Part shown: positions 24,768 through 33,843 of the stretch, piece after piece | How the letters are laid out: every line of letters starts with the position of its first letter | Numbering within the stretch: position 1 is the first letter of the stretch | Origin: Flagellimonas sediminis | GTDB taxonomy: Bacteria > Bacteroidota > Bacteroidia > Flavobacteriales > Flavobacteriaceae | Length of the DNA stretch: 64,000 bases | Assembly: GCF_010500845.1 (NCBI RefSeq) | Contig: NZ_JAAAMI010000009.1 | Coordinates: 62,001 to 126,000 of the forward strand | Direction of reading: 5' to 3' | The notes under the pieces: model-generated | What the model saw: only the letters and a program-made list of their open reading frames with translations | What the model was told of the DNA's origin: nothing | Databases searched by the model: none | Translations under genes and position numbers: made by a program

Positions 24768-26522
24768 TTAGTACGCGGGATCTTGTGTCAAGGTTGGCGC
24801 ACCGTCTTTCACAGATCTATCAATCGCTTCGATCGGAATTGGGAAATACTCATTTTTATTCTGTTGGAACGACCTTCCTGACAGATAAGTCCTGTGTTGT
24901 GATTCGCTTTGCAAATACGCATTCAAAACGCTAGCGGATACGCCCCAACGCTGAAGGTCAAAAAAGCGGTGTCCTTCCATGGAGAATTCCAATCTGGTCT
25001 CAAAACGTACAGCCTTCCTGGCCACATCTTTGTCAGTCCATGGAGTCTCGTACTGAGAAATCTCATAGTTAGCCGCAGGAGTCCCTTCAACAATTGTAAA
25101 GTCGTTACGCTCCTCACCTTGGGTGGCCAAGGGTACAAAACCATCTGGATTGGCCGCTCTAGCCCTAATCTGGTTAACCAAACCTCTTGCCACTTCCAAG
25201 TCACCAATCTCTACCTCTACTTCTGCAAGCCAAAGAATGATCATATCCAAACGCATAAGTCGGTAGTTATTGGCCGATAGGTTACCCCATCCACCTTGTC
25301 CGAAAGCTTCTGGTTCCGCAACATGTTTCATACTGAAAAAAGGTCCGGCGTAAGTAAGGTCACGAACGAAATCTGTTTGGTAAATCTTGAATCCTTTATA
25401 AAGAATACCTGGTCTACCCACAGAATGGTCGATACGTGGATCCAAAGGTCCATTATAAGTTGACAAAGTGGTCACAGGATCTACTGTGGAAGGCACATCC
25501 TCGTTGTCAAAAGTATCCAACATTGGAAGTCCACCTTCGGTCTTGAAGGCATTCACCAAGTTTTGCGACACTTGATAAAATCCACAACAACCCCAAGGAT
25601 CGATATATGGGTGAGCCAAACCGATACCTCTGTTCGCAGCATCACCGGTAGCGCTGCTAATGGCATACTGAACCTCAAAAATAGATTCTGAATTGTTACG
25701 GGTAGCCACCAAGAAATTGTCTTGGTACTTGTCCATCAAAGAGAAAGGACCATTGTTCAAGATATCTTCCAAAATTGGTTTGGCTTCTTGCAATTTAGTT
25801 GCATTGGCAGAACCATCAGAATTCCATCCTTGGTACATTTTGGCCTTGGCCAAAAATGCTTTGGCGGCCCAACTTGTAGGTCTTCCCACTTCACTTTGTG
25901 TCTCTGGTAACACGGCGGCGGCGGCGGCAAAATCCGCTTCAATGAACGGCCATATTTCACGGTCGTTCGGAATCTTGGTGCTCTCAAGGTCGTTCAAATC
26001 AAAGTTTTCGTCGCTAATATAAGTAGGCATCCTCCACATCTTTCGTGCTTCAAAATGGAACAACCCTCTTAAAAACCTAGCTTCAGCAATAATCTGTGCC
26101 TTTTGTTCTTCTGAAGCATCCTCAACTTTTTCCAAAGTTTTGATGACATTATTGGTCGCGGCAACTCCTTTATAAAGCCCTCTCCATTTGTCCCTAATAT
26201 GAACATTGAAGGATTGGAAGTCATATGCTTCAATGAAAGACTGCTCGGGTTGGTCACCCGCATCGGTTCCTTTTAAAGCATCATCAGAGGCCAAATTGAA
26301 CACCCAGTTTTGAATGTCGTTATGCCATGTTTGGCCTTCCAAGCCACCGCCGGGCACCATTGTATAGGCACCGAGCAAGAGACCATTTACTCCATCCAAT
26401 GTAGCAACATCCGATTCACTGAACTGGCCCTGTGGCTGTCTATCCAAAAAATCGTTGTTACAACTTAGTACCAAAGCTAACAAGCCAAGAGTTCCAAGTA
26501 ATGTCGATATTATCTTTTTCAT
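24768..26522 (-). CDS. SusD/RagB-family glycan-binding lipoprotein
   Basis: The ATG at 26522 gives 584 residues with a lipoprotein signal (LGLLALVLSC). The family's helical TPR core and C-terminal part are visible: LKGTDAGDQP.., ARFLRGLFHFEARKMWRMPTYI, GRPTSWAAKAFLAKAKMYQGW and the conserved end RFETRLEFSMEGHRFFDLQRWG. SusD proteins form the lid over the SusC channel and bind glycan at the cell surface. It lies 21 bp after susC. The glycan is not predictable; the neighbouring GMC and DUF1080 genes suggest a glucoside- or glucuronide-containing substrate. Confidence 0.95.
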   Translation of the reverse strand: MKKIISTLLGTLGLLALVLSCNNDFLDRQPQGQFSESDVATLDGVNGLLLGAYTMVPGGGLEGQTWHNDIQNWVFNLASDDALKGTDAGDQPEQSFIEAYDFQSFNVHIRDKWRGLYKGVAATNNVIKTLEKVEDASEEQKAQIIAEARFLRGLFHFEARKMWRMPTYISDENFDLNDLESTKIPNDREIWPFIEADFAAAAAVLPETQSEVGRPTSWAAKAFLAKAKMYQGWNSDGSANATKLQEAKPILEDILNNGPFSLMDKYQDNFLVATRNNSESIFEVQYAISSATGDAANRGIGLAHPYIDPWGCCGFYQVSQNLVNAFKTEGGLPMLDTFDNEDVPSTVDPVTTLSTYNGPLDPRIDHSVGRPGILYKGFKIYQTDFVRDLTYAGPFFSMKHVAEPEAFGQGGWGNLSANNYRLMRLDMIILWLAEVEVEIGDLEVARGLVNQIRARAANPDGFVPLATQGEERNDFTIVEGTPAANYEISQYETPWTDKDVARKAVRFETRLEFSMEGHRFFDLQRWGVSASVLNAYLQSESQHRTYLSGRSFQQNKNEYFPIPIEAIDRSVKDGAPTLTQDPAY

Positions 26523-26543
26523 TTCTGTAAACATTAGTTTTAG

Positions 26544-29500
26544 TTATTTAAGTGTAACATTTAACCCCAAACTTATTGTTTTGGCCACTGGTTGTGAACC
26601 TCCATCATAACCTAAAGTAAGGTTCCTTCTTGAGTCGTCCGCATTGCTCAATTGAACTTCAGGGTTAAGACCTGTGTACTTGGTAAAGGTGGCTATGTTC
26701 TGCGCTTGCACATAAACCTGTGCCCTGTCCAAGCCAATTGTGGATATAATTTTCTCAGGGAAGTTATAGGTCAATTGAATGTTTTTTAACCTGAAGAAAC
26801 TACCATCCTCGATCAAGTAAGAAGAAGGTCTACTACTGATCTGGTCATTGGCATCCATAATTGGTGAAGTGGCACCAGGATTGGCGGCCACCCAAGTACT
26901 AGGATCTGCCGTTGGGTTGGTTGGTTGCCACGCATCATACAATGCTCTTTTGCTTCTGTTACCTTGGAAGGTATTGAAATCCGCAAAATATCTCACGTAG
27001 TTAAACACATCGTTACCCTGTGAACCATTTCCAAAGATATTCAAATCCAAATTTTTATAGCTCAAATTAATGTTGATACCATAGGTGAAATCAGGGTGCG
27101 GGCTACCGATAATGGTACGGTCATCATCATTGATAACCCCATCGTTGTTAATGTCAGCCACCCTAAATTTACCTGGCGCATTATAATCTCCATAAGGAGC
27201 CCATGCATCGGCCTCGGCCTGTGATTGGAAAATACCCAAGGTTTTGAAACCATAGAAAGAAGACAATGGCGAACCTGCTTCGGTGATGGACAAAGCCGGA
27301 ATCCTTCTACTTTGGCCAAAAATTCTGGTACTTTCTCCTTCAAGAGCGTCAACATTGTTCGTATAAGTTGAAAAGTTGGCACTCACTTCATAAGAGAAAT
27401 CTCCTTTTTTATCTCCATAGCTGATTCCCAAATCGATACCTTTGTTGGTCATTTGCCCAACGTTGAAAGCTGGTTCATCAGCTTGTCCTGCAGTATAGGT
27501 AACCGGAACGTTGATCAACATGTCCGTAGTGACCCTTTTCCATACATCCAAGTTAACGGACAACTTATTATCCAACATTACCAAGTCCATACCGATGTTG
27601 TTGGAAGTAGTGGCCTCCCACTTGGCATTTGGATTTCCGAATGCTCTTGGAGCAAATCCAATCTGTGGAGAACCGGTGGAACCATCAATTGGATAGCCTC
27701 CTGTTAAGATATCTGAACGATAAGTGGTATAGGCATTATAGTCACCAATTTGCTGGTTACCTGTTTTACCCCAACCATAACGAAGTTTCAAGTTATCGAT
27801 CCAAGTAACATTATCCATGAACTTTTCATCGGACATCCTCCAACCCAAACTGAAGGCTGGGAAGAATGCACTTCTGGAGGCTTGTTGGAATCTAGACGAG
27901 GAATCGTTTCTCAAGATCACCTGGGCCAAATACTTTCCGTCATAGTCATAGTTCAACTGACCGAATTGCGACCATAAGGTATAATCTTGAAATACATATC
28001 CTCTGTTGGTTGCCGTTGTGGCATCACCCAAATCCAGATAGCTCAAGATATTGGTCGTTCCGAAAGCATATCTCTCACGACGGGCCTCAAAACGCTCTTC
28101 AAATTGCTGAATGGATTCCACACCCACATACGCTTTAAAATTGTGGACTTCATTGAACGTTTTGGCATAGGTCAATGTATTGGTCCATGTCCACTGATAT
28201 TCATATTGCTCTCTAGCTTCTGAACTTCTGATAAAATTACCCTCAACATATTCAGGCTGTGGGCGGTCCAAATTCCTTACTCTTTGCACCCTAGCATCCA
28301 CACCAAAACTGGTACGCAGATCAAGGCCTGGAATCAACTCATAGTTTCCATAAGCATTCCCCAATAGTCGCAGACCGTATCTTCTATCGTCCTGATCTCT
28401 AAATAGTCTTGCATATGGGTTGAAGTTATTTCCCAAGTTGGCTCCCCTACTACCTGCAAAATTACCGGCAATATCATAAATGGGAAGTAAAGGATGGTGT
28501 TTGTAAGCACCGGAAACCGGGCTTTGCTCATCATCATTGGAAACGTTTCCTTTCAGGTTATCAAAGGAAGTTGTGAAATTTTCTCCAATGGTCAATTTCT
28601 TGTTCAATGTCTTGAACTCTGTATTTGCCCTCAAAGACACCCTATCATAGCTAGCGAACTTCACAACGCTCTCTTGGGAGAAATAACCTAGACTAAAGGC
28701 ATAACGTGCAGATTCCGTAGCACCGGAAGCCGAAATGTTGTGGCTTTGGATTGGTGCCGATCTGGTTACAGCATCCCACCAATTGGTATCGGCAGAACGC
28801 GTAATGGCATAGATATTGCCTGGTTCCAAAGCATAAAGGCTAGGATCTGTGCCTGGATCTCCCTCATTGGCGCCACTAGGGAAAACATAATCAGGTATGG
28901 TAACCTCACCATTGGGTCCGAAGGTATACTGTCCATGGCTTGGCGTTTTACCAGCATATAAATCGGCCAAATACAAATACCTACCAAGTTCCTCAGCATT
29001 CAAAGACTCTGCGTCCTTAGCTGGGGACTGAATTCCATAGAATGTATTATAGGTAATGGTGGGTTTGCCCATTTTTCCCTTTTTGGTGGTGATGATGATA
29101 ACCCCATTAGCGGCTCTAGACCCATAAATAGAAGCTGAAGAGGCATCTTTCAATACCTGTAAAGATTCTATGTCATTGGGGTTCAAGTTTGATTGTCGCT
29201 GGGATGGTACACCATCTATAATGTAAAGGGGGTCGTTGTTACCCAACGTACCGAAACCACGGATACGCACTGTGGCCTCTCCACCTGGTCTTGCATCGTT
29301 AACGATGGTAACCCCGGCGGCCCTACCTTGCAATTGTTGCGAAAAAGTAGTGGCAGGGACCGATTTCAGTTCATCGGTATCCACAACGGTAACAGCACCT
29401 GTCAAATCCTTTTTGGCCTGGGATCCATATCCCGTAACCACAATCTCATCCAATCGGTTGGCATCCTCTTCCATCGTCACATTGATTGTGCTTTGCCCAT

Positions 29501-29750
29501 TGACGGGAACTTCAATCGTTTTGTAACCGATATAGCTAATTACCAATGTCGCATCACTAGGGGCATCGATGCTAAAGTTACCGTCAAAATTGGTCTGGGT
29601 TCCATTGGTAGTTCCCTTGACCAGAACGTTGGCACCCGGTAAGGGCCCCGTCTCATCGGACACCGTACCCGTTACGGTCTGGGCTTGCGCAAAACCCATA
29701 CATAGTACAGCGGCCAAAAAAATAATTCTCTTGAAAAAAGGTTTTTTCAT
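26544..29750 (-). CDS. SusC/RagA-family TonB-dependent outer-membrane transporter
   Basis: A 1068-residue protein with signal peptide (ending FAQAQ), an N-terminal carboxypeptidase-regulatory-like domain (VTGTVSDETGPLPGANVLVKG, about 23-100), plug domain (RLDEIVVTGYGSQAKKDLTG to SIYGSRAANGVIIITTKKG) and a large beta-barrel ending in a terminal LGLNVTLK strand. It lacks the STN signalling domain seen in the second SusC of this window, in agreement with the absence of a sigma/FecR pair here and the presence of an AraC regulator. It imports oligosaccharides with SusD. Confidence 0.96.
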   Translation of the reverse strand: MKKPFFKRIIFLAAVLCMGFAQAQTVTGTVSDETGPLPGANVLVKGTTNGTQTNFDGNFSIDAPSDATLVISYIGYKTIEVPVNGQSTINVTMEEDANRLDEIVVTGYGSQAKKDLTGAVTVVDTDELKSVPATTFSQQLQGRAAGVTIVNDARPGGEATVRIRGFGTLGNNDPLYIIDGVPSQRQSNLNPNDIESLQVLKDASSASIYGSRAANGVIIITTKKGKMGKPTITYNTFYGIQSPAKDAESLNAEELGRYLYLADLYAGKTPSHGQYTFGPNGEVTIPDYVFPSGANEGDPGTDPSLYALEPGNIYAITRSADTNWWDAVTRSAPIQSHNISASGATESARYAFSLGYFSQESVVKFASYDRVSLRANTEFKTLNKKLTIGENFTTSFDNLKGNVSNDDEQSPVSGAYKHHPLLPIYDIAGNFAGSRGANLGNNFNPYARLFRDQDDRRYGLRLLGNAYGNYELIPGLDLRTSFGVDARVQRVRNLDRPQPEYVEGNFIRSSEAREQYEYQWTWTNTLTYAKTFNEVHNFKAYVGVESIQQFEERFEARRERYAFGTTNILSYLDLGDATTATNRGYVFQDYTLWSQFGQLNYDYDGKYLAQVILRNDSSSRFQQASRSAFFPAFSLGWRMSDEKFMDNVTWIDNLKLRYGWGKTGNQQIGDYNAYTTYRSDILTGGYPIDGSTGSPQIGFAPRAFGNPNAKWEATTSNNIGMDLVMLDNKLSVNLDVWKRVTTDMLINVPVTYTAGQADEPAFNVGQMTNKGIDLGISYGDKKGDFSYEVSANFSTYTNNVDALEGESTRIFGQSRRIPALSITEAGSPLSSFYGFKTLGIFQSQAEADAWAPYGDYNAPGKFRVADINNDGVINDDDRTIIGSPHPDFTYGININLSYKNLDLNIFGNGSQGNDVFNYVRYFADFNTFQGNRSKRALYDAWQPTNPTADPSTWVAANPGATSPIMDANDQISSRPSSYLIEDGSFFRLKNIQLTYNFPEKIISTIGLDRAQVYVQAQNIATFTKYTGLNPEVQLSNADDSRRNLTLGYDGGSQPVAKTISLGLNVTLK

Positions 29751-29889
29751 AAGTTCAATTTTAGGTTTGTGTTAGTTAATCAATTGAGATTCCATCAACT
29801 CCGACAGATGGAAAAAACATACAGTTTGTGTATGGTAAACTTAGATTTTAAAGGCTATACTTGTTGAGACATACACTATTATAAGCCTT

Positions 29890-29906
29890 CAAATTCATGA
29901 ATTTTA
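29890..29906 (-). promoter_or_regulatory. Shared 17-bp palindromic motif, copy 2 (susC upstream)
   Basis: Minus-strand TAAAATTCATGAATTTG, 140 bp before the susC start. Together with the copy at 32515-32531 the match extends to TTATAAAATTC-N-TGAATTTG. Its position suits a regulator site upstream of the susC promoter. Confidence 0.55.
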
Positions 29907-29984
29907 TAATAAACCATTCCAGTTTTTATGCTTTTGGAAATAAATTTCTTAAAATCAACCTATGGTAGTGTTTTTAAAATAACA

Positions 29985-30007
29985 GACCTGGTCATCTTTA
30001 TCAGGTC
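29985..30007 (-). terminator. Stem-loop overlapping the stop of the GMC small-subunit gene
   Basis: GACCTG (29985-29990) and CAGGTC (30002-30007) pair around an 11-nt loop; the right arm covers the stop codon. On the minus strand TGTTATTTT follows, so it is a plausible, moderately strong terminator. Confidence 0.45.
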
Positions 30008-30708
30008 AATAGATTCCCGTGTTCGTCCCATTCCGCAATTTCGTTCCGTTTACTTTGGTCCACACATTTGGCAATCCATTTGGGATCATAGGCCACTCCA
30101 TGCTGATCGAGCACATCTTGGGGAACACCATCCCATATATTGGGTTGATTACCTTTATAGCCCAAATCGACAATTCCTACTCTGGAAGTGTAATATCCGG
30201 TAACCGTTAAATTTCGCATCAAGGCAAAAAATTGAATTTCCAAAGGTTGTTCGTCCAAAGGAATTTCGGCATCCTGAAATGCAATGGTATCCAGAATTTG
30301 CTTTTGCTGTTCCAAGGATGCACTTTTAAATTCTTGATTGAAATGAGAATTACTTTGATGATCCAACCACATAAGACCACCTTTCAAAGTGAGTTCCAAT
30401 TCAGGAATATCCTTGGCTATGAACTCAATAAACTCAGGTACTTCGGCCTCGATTGGTCCCCCGTGAGGTTCCTTTGGAGGTAAAATGATGGTACTCAACA
30501 AGGTAATGGTCTCCATTTCATGTTCGTTGAACAATTGGATTGCCTTTAACTTTTCAATACGTTCCAACTCTTCAGGAGTCCTTCCAAAGTAAGGGCCTTC
30601 AGATGGTACAGGTACCTCAATTTCGGTATCCGACTTACATCCGTGGAACATCAGGGCAGAAGCACCAGCCCCCATAATGATGGTTTGTATACTTTTTCTT
30701 CTGTCCAT
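30001..30708 (-). CDS. Tat-exported small (gamma) subunit of a GMC dehydrogenase
   Basis: The 235-residue protein is of the gluconate 2-dehydrogenase subunit 3 family. It starts with a twin-arginine motif (DRRKSIQTIIMG) and has a lipobox at FHGC, with Cys24 as the lipid site, so it should be a Tat-exported lipoprotein. The family core is visible as LFNEHEMETITLLSTIILPPKE, LDTIAFQDAEIPL and FFALMRNLTVTGYYTSRVGIVDLGYKG. In three-subunit sugar dehydrogenases the small subunit carries the folded flavin subunit through Tat. It is 3 bp after the GMC gene, which has no signal of its own. Confidence 0.9.
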   Translation of the reverse strand: MDRRKSIQTIIMGAGASALMFHGCKSDTEIEVPVPSEGPYFGRTPEELERIEKLKAIQLFNEHEMETITLLSTIILPPKEPHGGPIEAEVPEFIEFIAKDIPELELTLKGGLMWLDHQSNSHFNQEFKSASLEQQKQILDTIAFQDAEIPLDEQPLEIQFFALMRNLTVTGYYTSRVGIVDLGYKGNQPNIWDGVPQDVLDQHGVAYDPKWIAKCVDQSKRNEIAEWDEHGNLLT

Positions 30709-30711
30709 TTC

Positions 30712-32433
30712 CTATATATTTTGTTGTTTCAATTGTTCAATGATGTAGTCCGATGCACGCCAAGACAATGCCAAGATGGTCCATGTACAGTTTTTGTCCG
30801 CCTGTGAGGTAAAAGGCCCTGCATCTACAACAAACACGTTGTTCACATCATGCAATTGGTTGAATTTGTTGGTCACTGAGGTTTTAGGATCGTCTCCCAT
30901 TCTTGTGGTTCCCACCTCATGAATGATTCTCCCAGGTGCAAGTAGTCCGTAATCAATATCTGCAGAAGGTTTATCGCCCAAGGGCTCACCCCCCATATTG
31001 TGGATGATTTCTTCAAAAGTATCTTGCATGTGTTTGGCCTGCTTCACTTCCAAGTCAGACCATCTATAGTTGAACTTGAGCACCGGAATTCCAAATTGAT
31101 CCACAGTGGTGGGATCGATTTCACAATAATTTTCTTTTCGGGCGATGCCTTCACCCCTGCCGGCCATGTGAATCACTGAGCCGTAATATTTTTTCACATC
31201 GTCACGCAGCACATCGCCATATCCTCCCACATTGAGGCCAAAGAACTTATTGAACTCATTGGCATTAAAACCAAAGCCATAGTTGGGTTGACGCATTCCT
31301 CCCCCTATTTCAATATGATAACCACGCGGAAAATCCAATTTGCTATTATCTCCCCACCATGGAGAATACACGTGCATGCCACCTGTACCATCTTCATTAT
31401 AGGAAACCTTTCGGTTCATAAGGGCAGGGATAAATGCAGAACGGCTTGCCCCAGTGGAATCATGGAGGTACCTACCCACATGATCGCTACTATTACCCAA
31501 TCCATTTGGATGTTGTTTGCTCTTGGAATTCAACAAGATACGAGCAGAACTACAGGCAGAAGCGGCAAGTACAATAACCTTACCCCTTAGTTTATATTCC
31601 TTTCTGTCATCCTTGCTGATATAGGACACCCCTGTAGCCTTGCCTTCCTCATCGGTTGTAACCTCACGCACCACGGAATTGACATATATTTTGACCTTAC
31701 CTCCACTCTTTTGTGCCGGGAATATTAAACAACTACCGGATGAAAAATCGGCATATACGGAACAAGATCTGGAACATTGTCCACAGTAAAAGCAAACACC
31801 CCTGTCCTTGTTGATTCGCTTGGTCAACATGGAAAGCCGACCAGGAATTACAGGTACCCCTGATTTTTGGGCTCCGTTTATATAGAAAAGCTCATGCAAT
31901 CTTGGTTTTGGCGGCGGTAGAAAAAATCCATCAGGATCATTTTCCAAACCTTCATTGGTACCGTATACCCCAATGAGTTTGTCTACCTTATCATAATACG
32001 GTTTCACATCTTCATAGCCTATGGGCCAATCATCCCCATGACCGTCACGGGTCTTTCCTTTAAAGTCCTTTGGGCCAAAACGAAGCGAAATCCTTCCCCA
32101 GTGATTGGTCCTACCGCCCAACATATGGGAACGGAACCAATCAAACTTTGTCCCAGGTTCATGGGTATAGGGTTCCCCTTCAATTTCCCAGCCACCATAG
32201 GCCATATCCCAACCTCCAAAGGCCCTTGTGGTACCTGCACCCCTGTTTGGGGATTCGTAGGGCCACTTCAATTGGGTCATTGTTTTGGGATCGGCAGGGT
32301 CAAAAAACGGACCCGCTTCCACAACGGCAACATTTAATCCGGCATCAGCCAGTTGTTTGGTTGCCATACCCCCTCCTGCTCCTGAACCAACAATGATCAC
32401 ATCATATAGTTCCGGCGCTTCTTTGATCTGCAT
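30712..32433 (-). CDS. GMC-family flavin dehydrogenase subunit with a four-cysteine Fe-S-like motif
   Basis: The 573-residue protein begins with an FAD loop (YDVIIVGSGAGGGMATKQL) and ends with the GMC C-terminal region (HEVGTTRMGDDP, CTWTILALSWRASDYI). It has no signal peptide. C214-x2-C217-x2-C220-x3-C224 resembles the iron-sulfur ligand region of the Fe-S-containing FAD-dependent glucose dehydrogenase alpha subunits. The likely reaction is C3 or C1 oxidation of a sugar or glycoside in the periplasm, with electrons leaving through the Fe-S centre to a cytochrome; a fitting heptaheme cytochrome lies 164 bp upstream. C3 oxidation is favoured by the DUF1080 gene nearby but not proven. Confidence 0.92.
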   Translation of the reverse strand: MQIKEAPELYDVIIVGSGAGGGMATKQLADAGLNVAVVEAGPFFDPADPKTMTQLKWPYESPNRGAGTTRAFGGWDMAYGGWEIEGEPYTHEPGTKFDWFRSHMLGGRTNHWGRISLRFGPKDFKGKTRDGHGDDWPIGYEDVKPYYDKVDKLIGVYGTNEGLENDPDGFFLPPPKPRLHELFYINGAQKSGVPVIPGRLSMLTKRINKDRGVCFYCGQCSRSCSVYADFSSGSCLIFPAQKSGGKVKIYVNSVVREVTTDEEGKATGVSYISKDDRKEYKLRGKVIVLAASACSSARILLNSKSKQHPNGLGNSSDHVGRYLHDSTGASRSAFIPALMNRKVSYNEDGTGGMHVYSPWWGDNSKLDFPRGYHIEIGGGMRQPNYGFGFNANEFNKFFGLNVGGYGDVLRDDVKKYYGSVIHMAGRGEGIARKENYCEIDPTTVDQFGIPVLKFNYRWSDLEVKQAKHMQDTFEEIIHNMGGEPLGDKPSADIDYGLLAPGRIIHEVGTTRMGDDPKTSVTNKFNQLHDVNNVFVVDAGPFTSQADKNCTWTILALSWRASDYIIEQLKQQNI

Positions 32434-32514
32434 AATAGATTTTCTTTGAAATAATTGTTTGGGAAAATAGTGTTATGGCCCATGAAAATTAGGGAATTGA
32501 AAACAAAACGGACC

Positions 32515-32531
32515 CAAATTCAAGAATTTTA
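32515..32531 (-). promoter_or_regulatory. Shared 17-bp palindromic motif, copy 3 (GMC operon upstream)
   Basis: Minus-strand TAAAATTCTTGAATTTG, 82 bp before the GMC start. The TTG at its end and a TAATTTTC 23 bp further on could serve as the -33 and -7 parts of a Bacteroidota promoter (TTG-N17-23-TAnnTTTG), so a bound regulator would contact the promoter. The promoter reading is tentative. Confidence 0.5.
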
Positions 32532-32597
32532 TAAAATATGAAGTTTTCTTGGCGAATCGCCTATGGTATTTTTTCCAGTGCCGGATTTCTTACGTAA

Positions 32598-33833
32598 TCA
32601 GTTTGCTTGTTTTTGAAGTATCCCGTCCACATAAATCCCAATAAGATGTGTCCTGATATTGACCGATGTTTCTTTAGCGTTGTCTTCTAGTTGTACTTTC
32701 ATGGTCTGGGAAGGAAAAAGTGGCATATGACAACTGATGCAATTATTTAAATCGGACAAATTTAGACCCGAACCATCGTGAAGGTCTTTTGGGGACATAT
32801 GGCATTCAATACACTTGGAATTAAAATGTTCCGTTTGCCCACGTTGACCCTGATGAGGGTCATGACAGGTGGTGCAGCTTAAGGTACTTGAGTTTTTATA
32901 GCACTCACTGCTTTTAAGGAGACCATACTGGTTGCCATGCACATCAAGTTGTGCCTCGGGTCTTCCAAAGTTGTAGTTTTTCGCATAGTCGTCCAATCGT
33001 TCCCCGGTTACAAATGAAAAAGGGTTGTCCTTTATTTGAATAGCGCGCAGCCCAGAATGGCATTGGACACAAATGTCCATTTTCAATTGCCTGGCCAACG
33101 TGTCTATTTTGATCACCACATCTTCATCCAATTGCTGTGGGTTACCGGTTCTATAATCAACATGCTTTTTTAGGGGGCCATGGCACCGTTCACAATCTAT
33201 GCCATAAATAAAGGACTCTCTTTCATAAATATTGGTGTTTCCTTTAAAATCACCGTTCTTGGCAAACGTTACATGACATTTGATACAGTTATCCGTTACC
33301 GACCTGTTGAATTTATAGTTCGGATAGCCGGGACTGTTGATAAAATCATCGGTGAGTGTAAAATATGATAGCTGTAGTTGCGTAAGAAAATCTTCCTTGA
33401 ACGTCAAATAGGATTGGCCTTTTACCCCGGAACCGACAACAATATCCAAACGGGATTTATCCATTATTTCCCCCGTAGTTTTGGAAGATATGGTTTGATA
33501 ATATGTATCTCCCTCATGTATCATCCGTGCCACGCCATCAATGAGTTCAACTTCATGGGACGGATTATCGAAAGGTCCTTTCAAGGTCTCTTCACTTGCA
33601 ATTGCCGAGGTGTTGAAATGGGGTGTATTTATGTGGGTTTTATAGATATTTTGATGACAGGGAATACAGGATTGGGATCCTGCAAATTGCTCACCATTGT
33701 AATGAGTAGGCATCTCTTTGTCCACAGTTTGATAGACTTCTTTCTCTCCTGCGTCCATAAGAAAAAACAAAAGTATGACCCCTACAAGAGCGATCAGGAC
33801 ATATCCTATTTTAGTTTTGATATTCACAAGCAA
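32598..33833 (-). CDS. Membrane-anchored heptaheme cytochrome c
   Basis: The 411-residue protein has one N-terminal membrane anchor (about 8-26) and seven CxxCH heme sites: residues 56-60, 183-187, 214-218, 255-259, 320-324, 341-345 and 365-369. The CERCHGP and CIECHMSP contexts resemble cytochrome c554/NrfB-like multiheme proteins. It is the last gene of the hexuronate operon, 10 bp after uxaC, and directly precedes the GMC dehydrogenase operon. An electron-acceptor role for that dehydrogenase is inferred from position and from known alpha-beta-gamma dehydrogenases, whose beta subunit is usually triheme. Confidence 0.9.
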   Translation of the reverse strand: MLVNIKTKIGYVLIALVGVILLFFLMDAGEKEVYQTVDKEMPTHYNGEQFAGSQSCIPCHQNIYKTHINTPHFNTSAIASEETLKGPFDNPSHEVELIDGVARMIHEGDTYYQTISSKTTGEIMDKSRLDIVVGSGVKGQSYLTFKEDFLTQLQLSYFTLTDDFINSPGYPNYKFNRSVTDNCIKCHVTFAKNGDFKGNTNIYERESFIYGIDCERCHGPLKKHVDYRTGNPQQLDEDVVIKIDTLARQLKMDICVQCHSGLRAIQIKDNPFSFVTGERLDDYAKNYNFGRPEAQLDVHGNQYGLLKSSECYKNSSTLSCTTCHDPHQGQRGQTEHFNSKCIECHMSPKDLHDGSGLNLSDLNNCISCHMPLFPSQTMKVQLEDNAKETSVNIRTHLIGIYVDGILQKQAN

Positions 33834-33843
33834 TTTTATTCAG

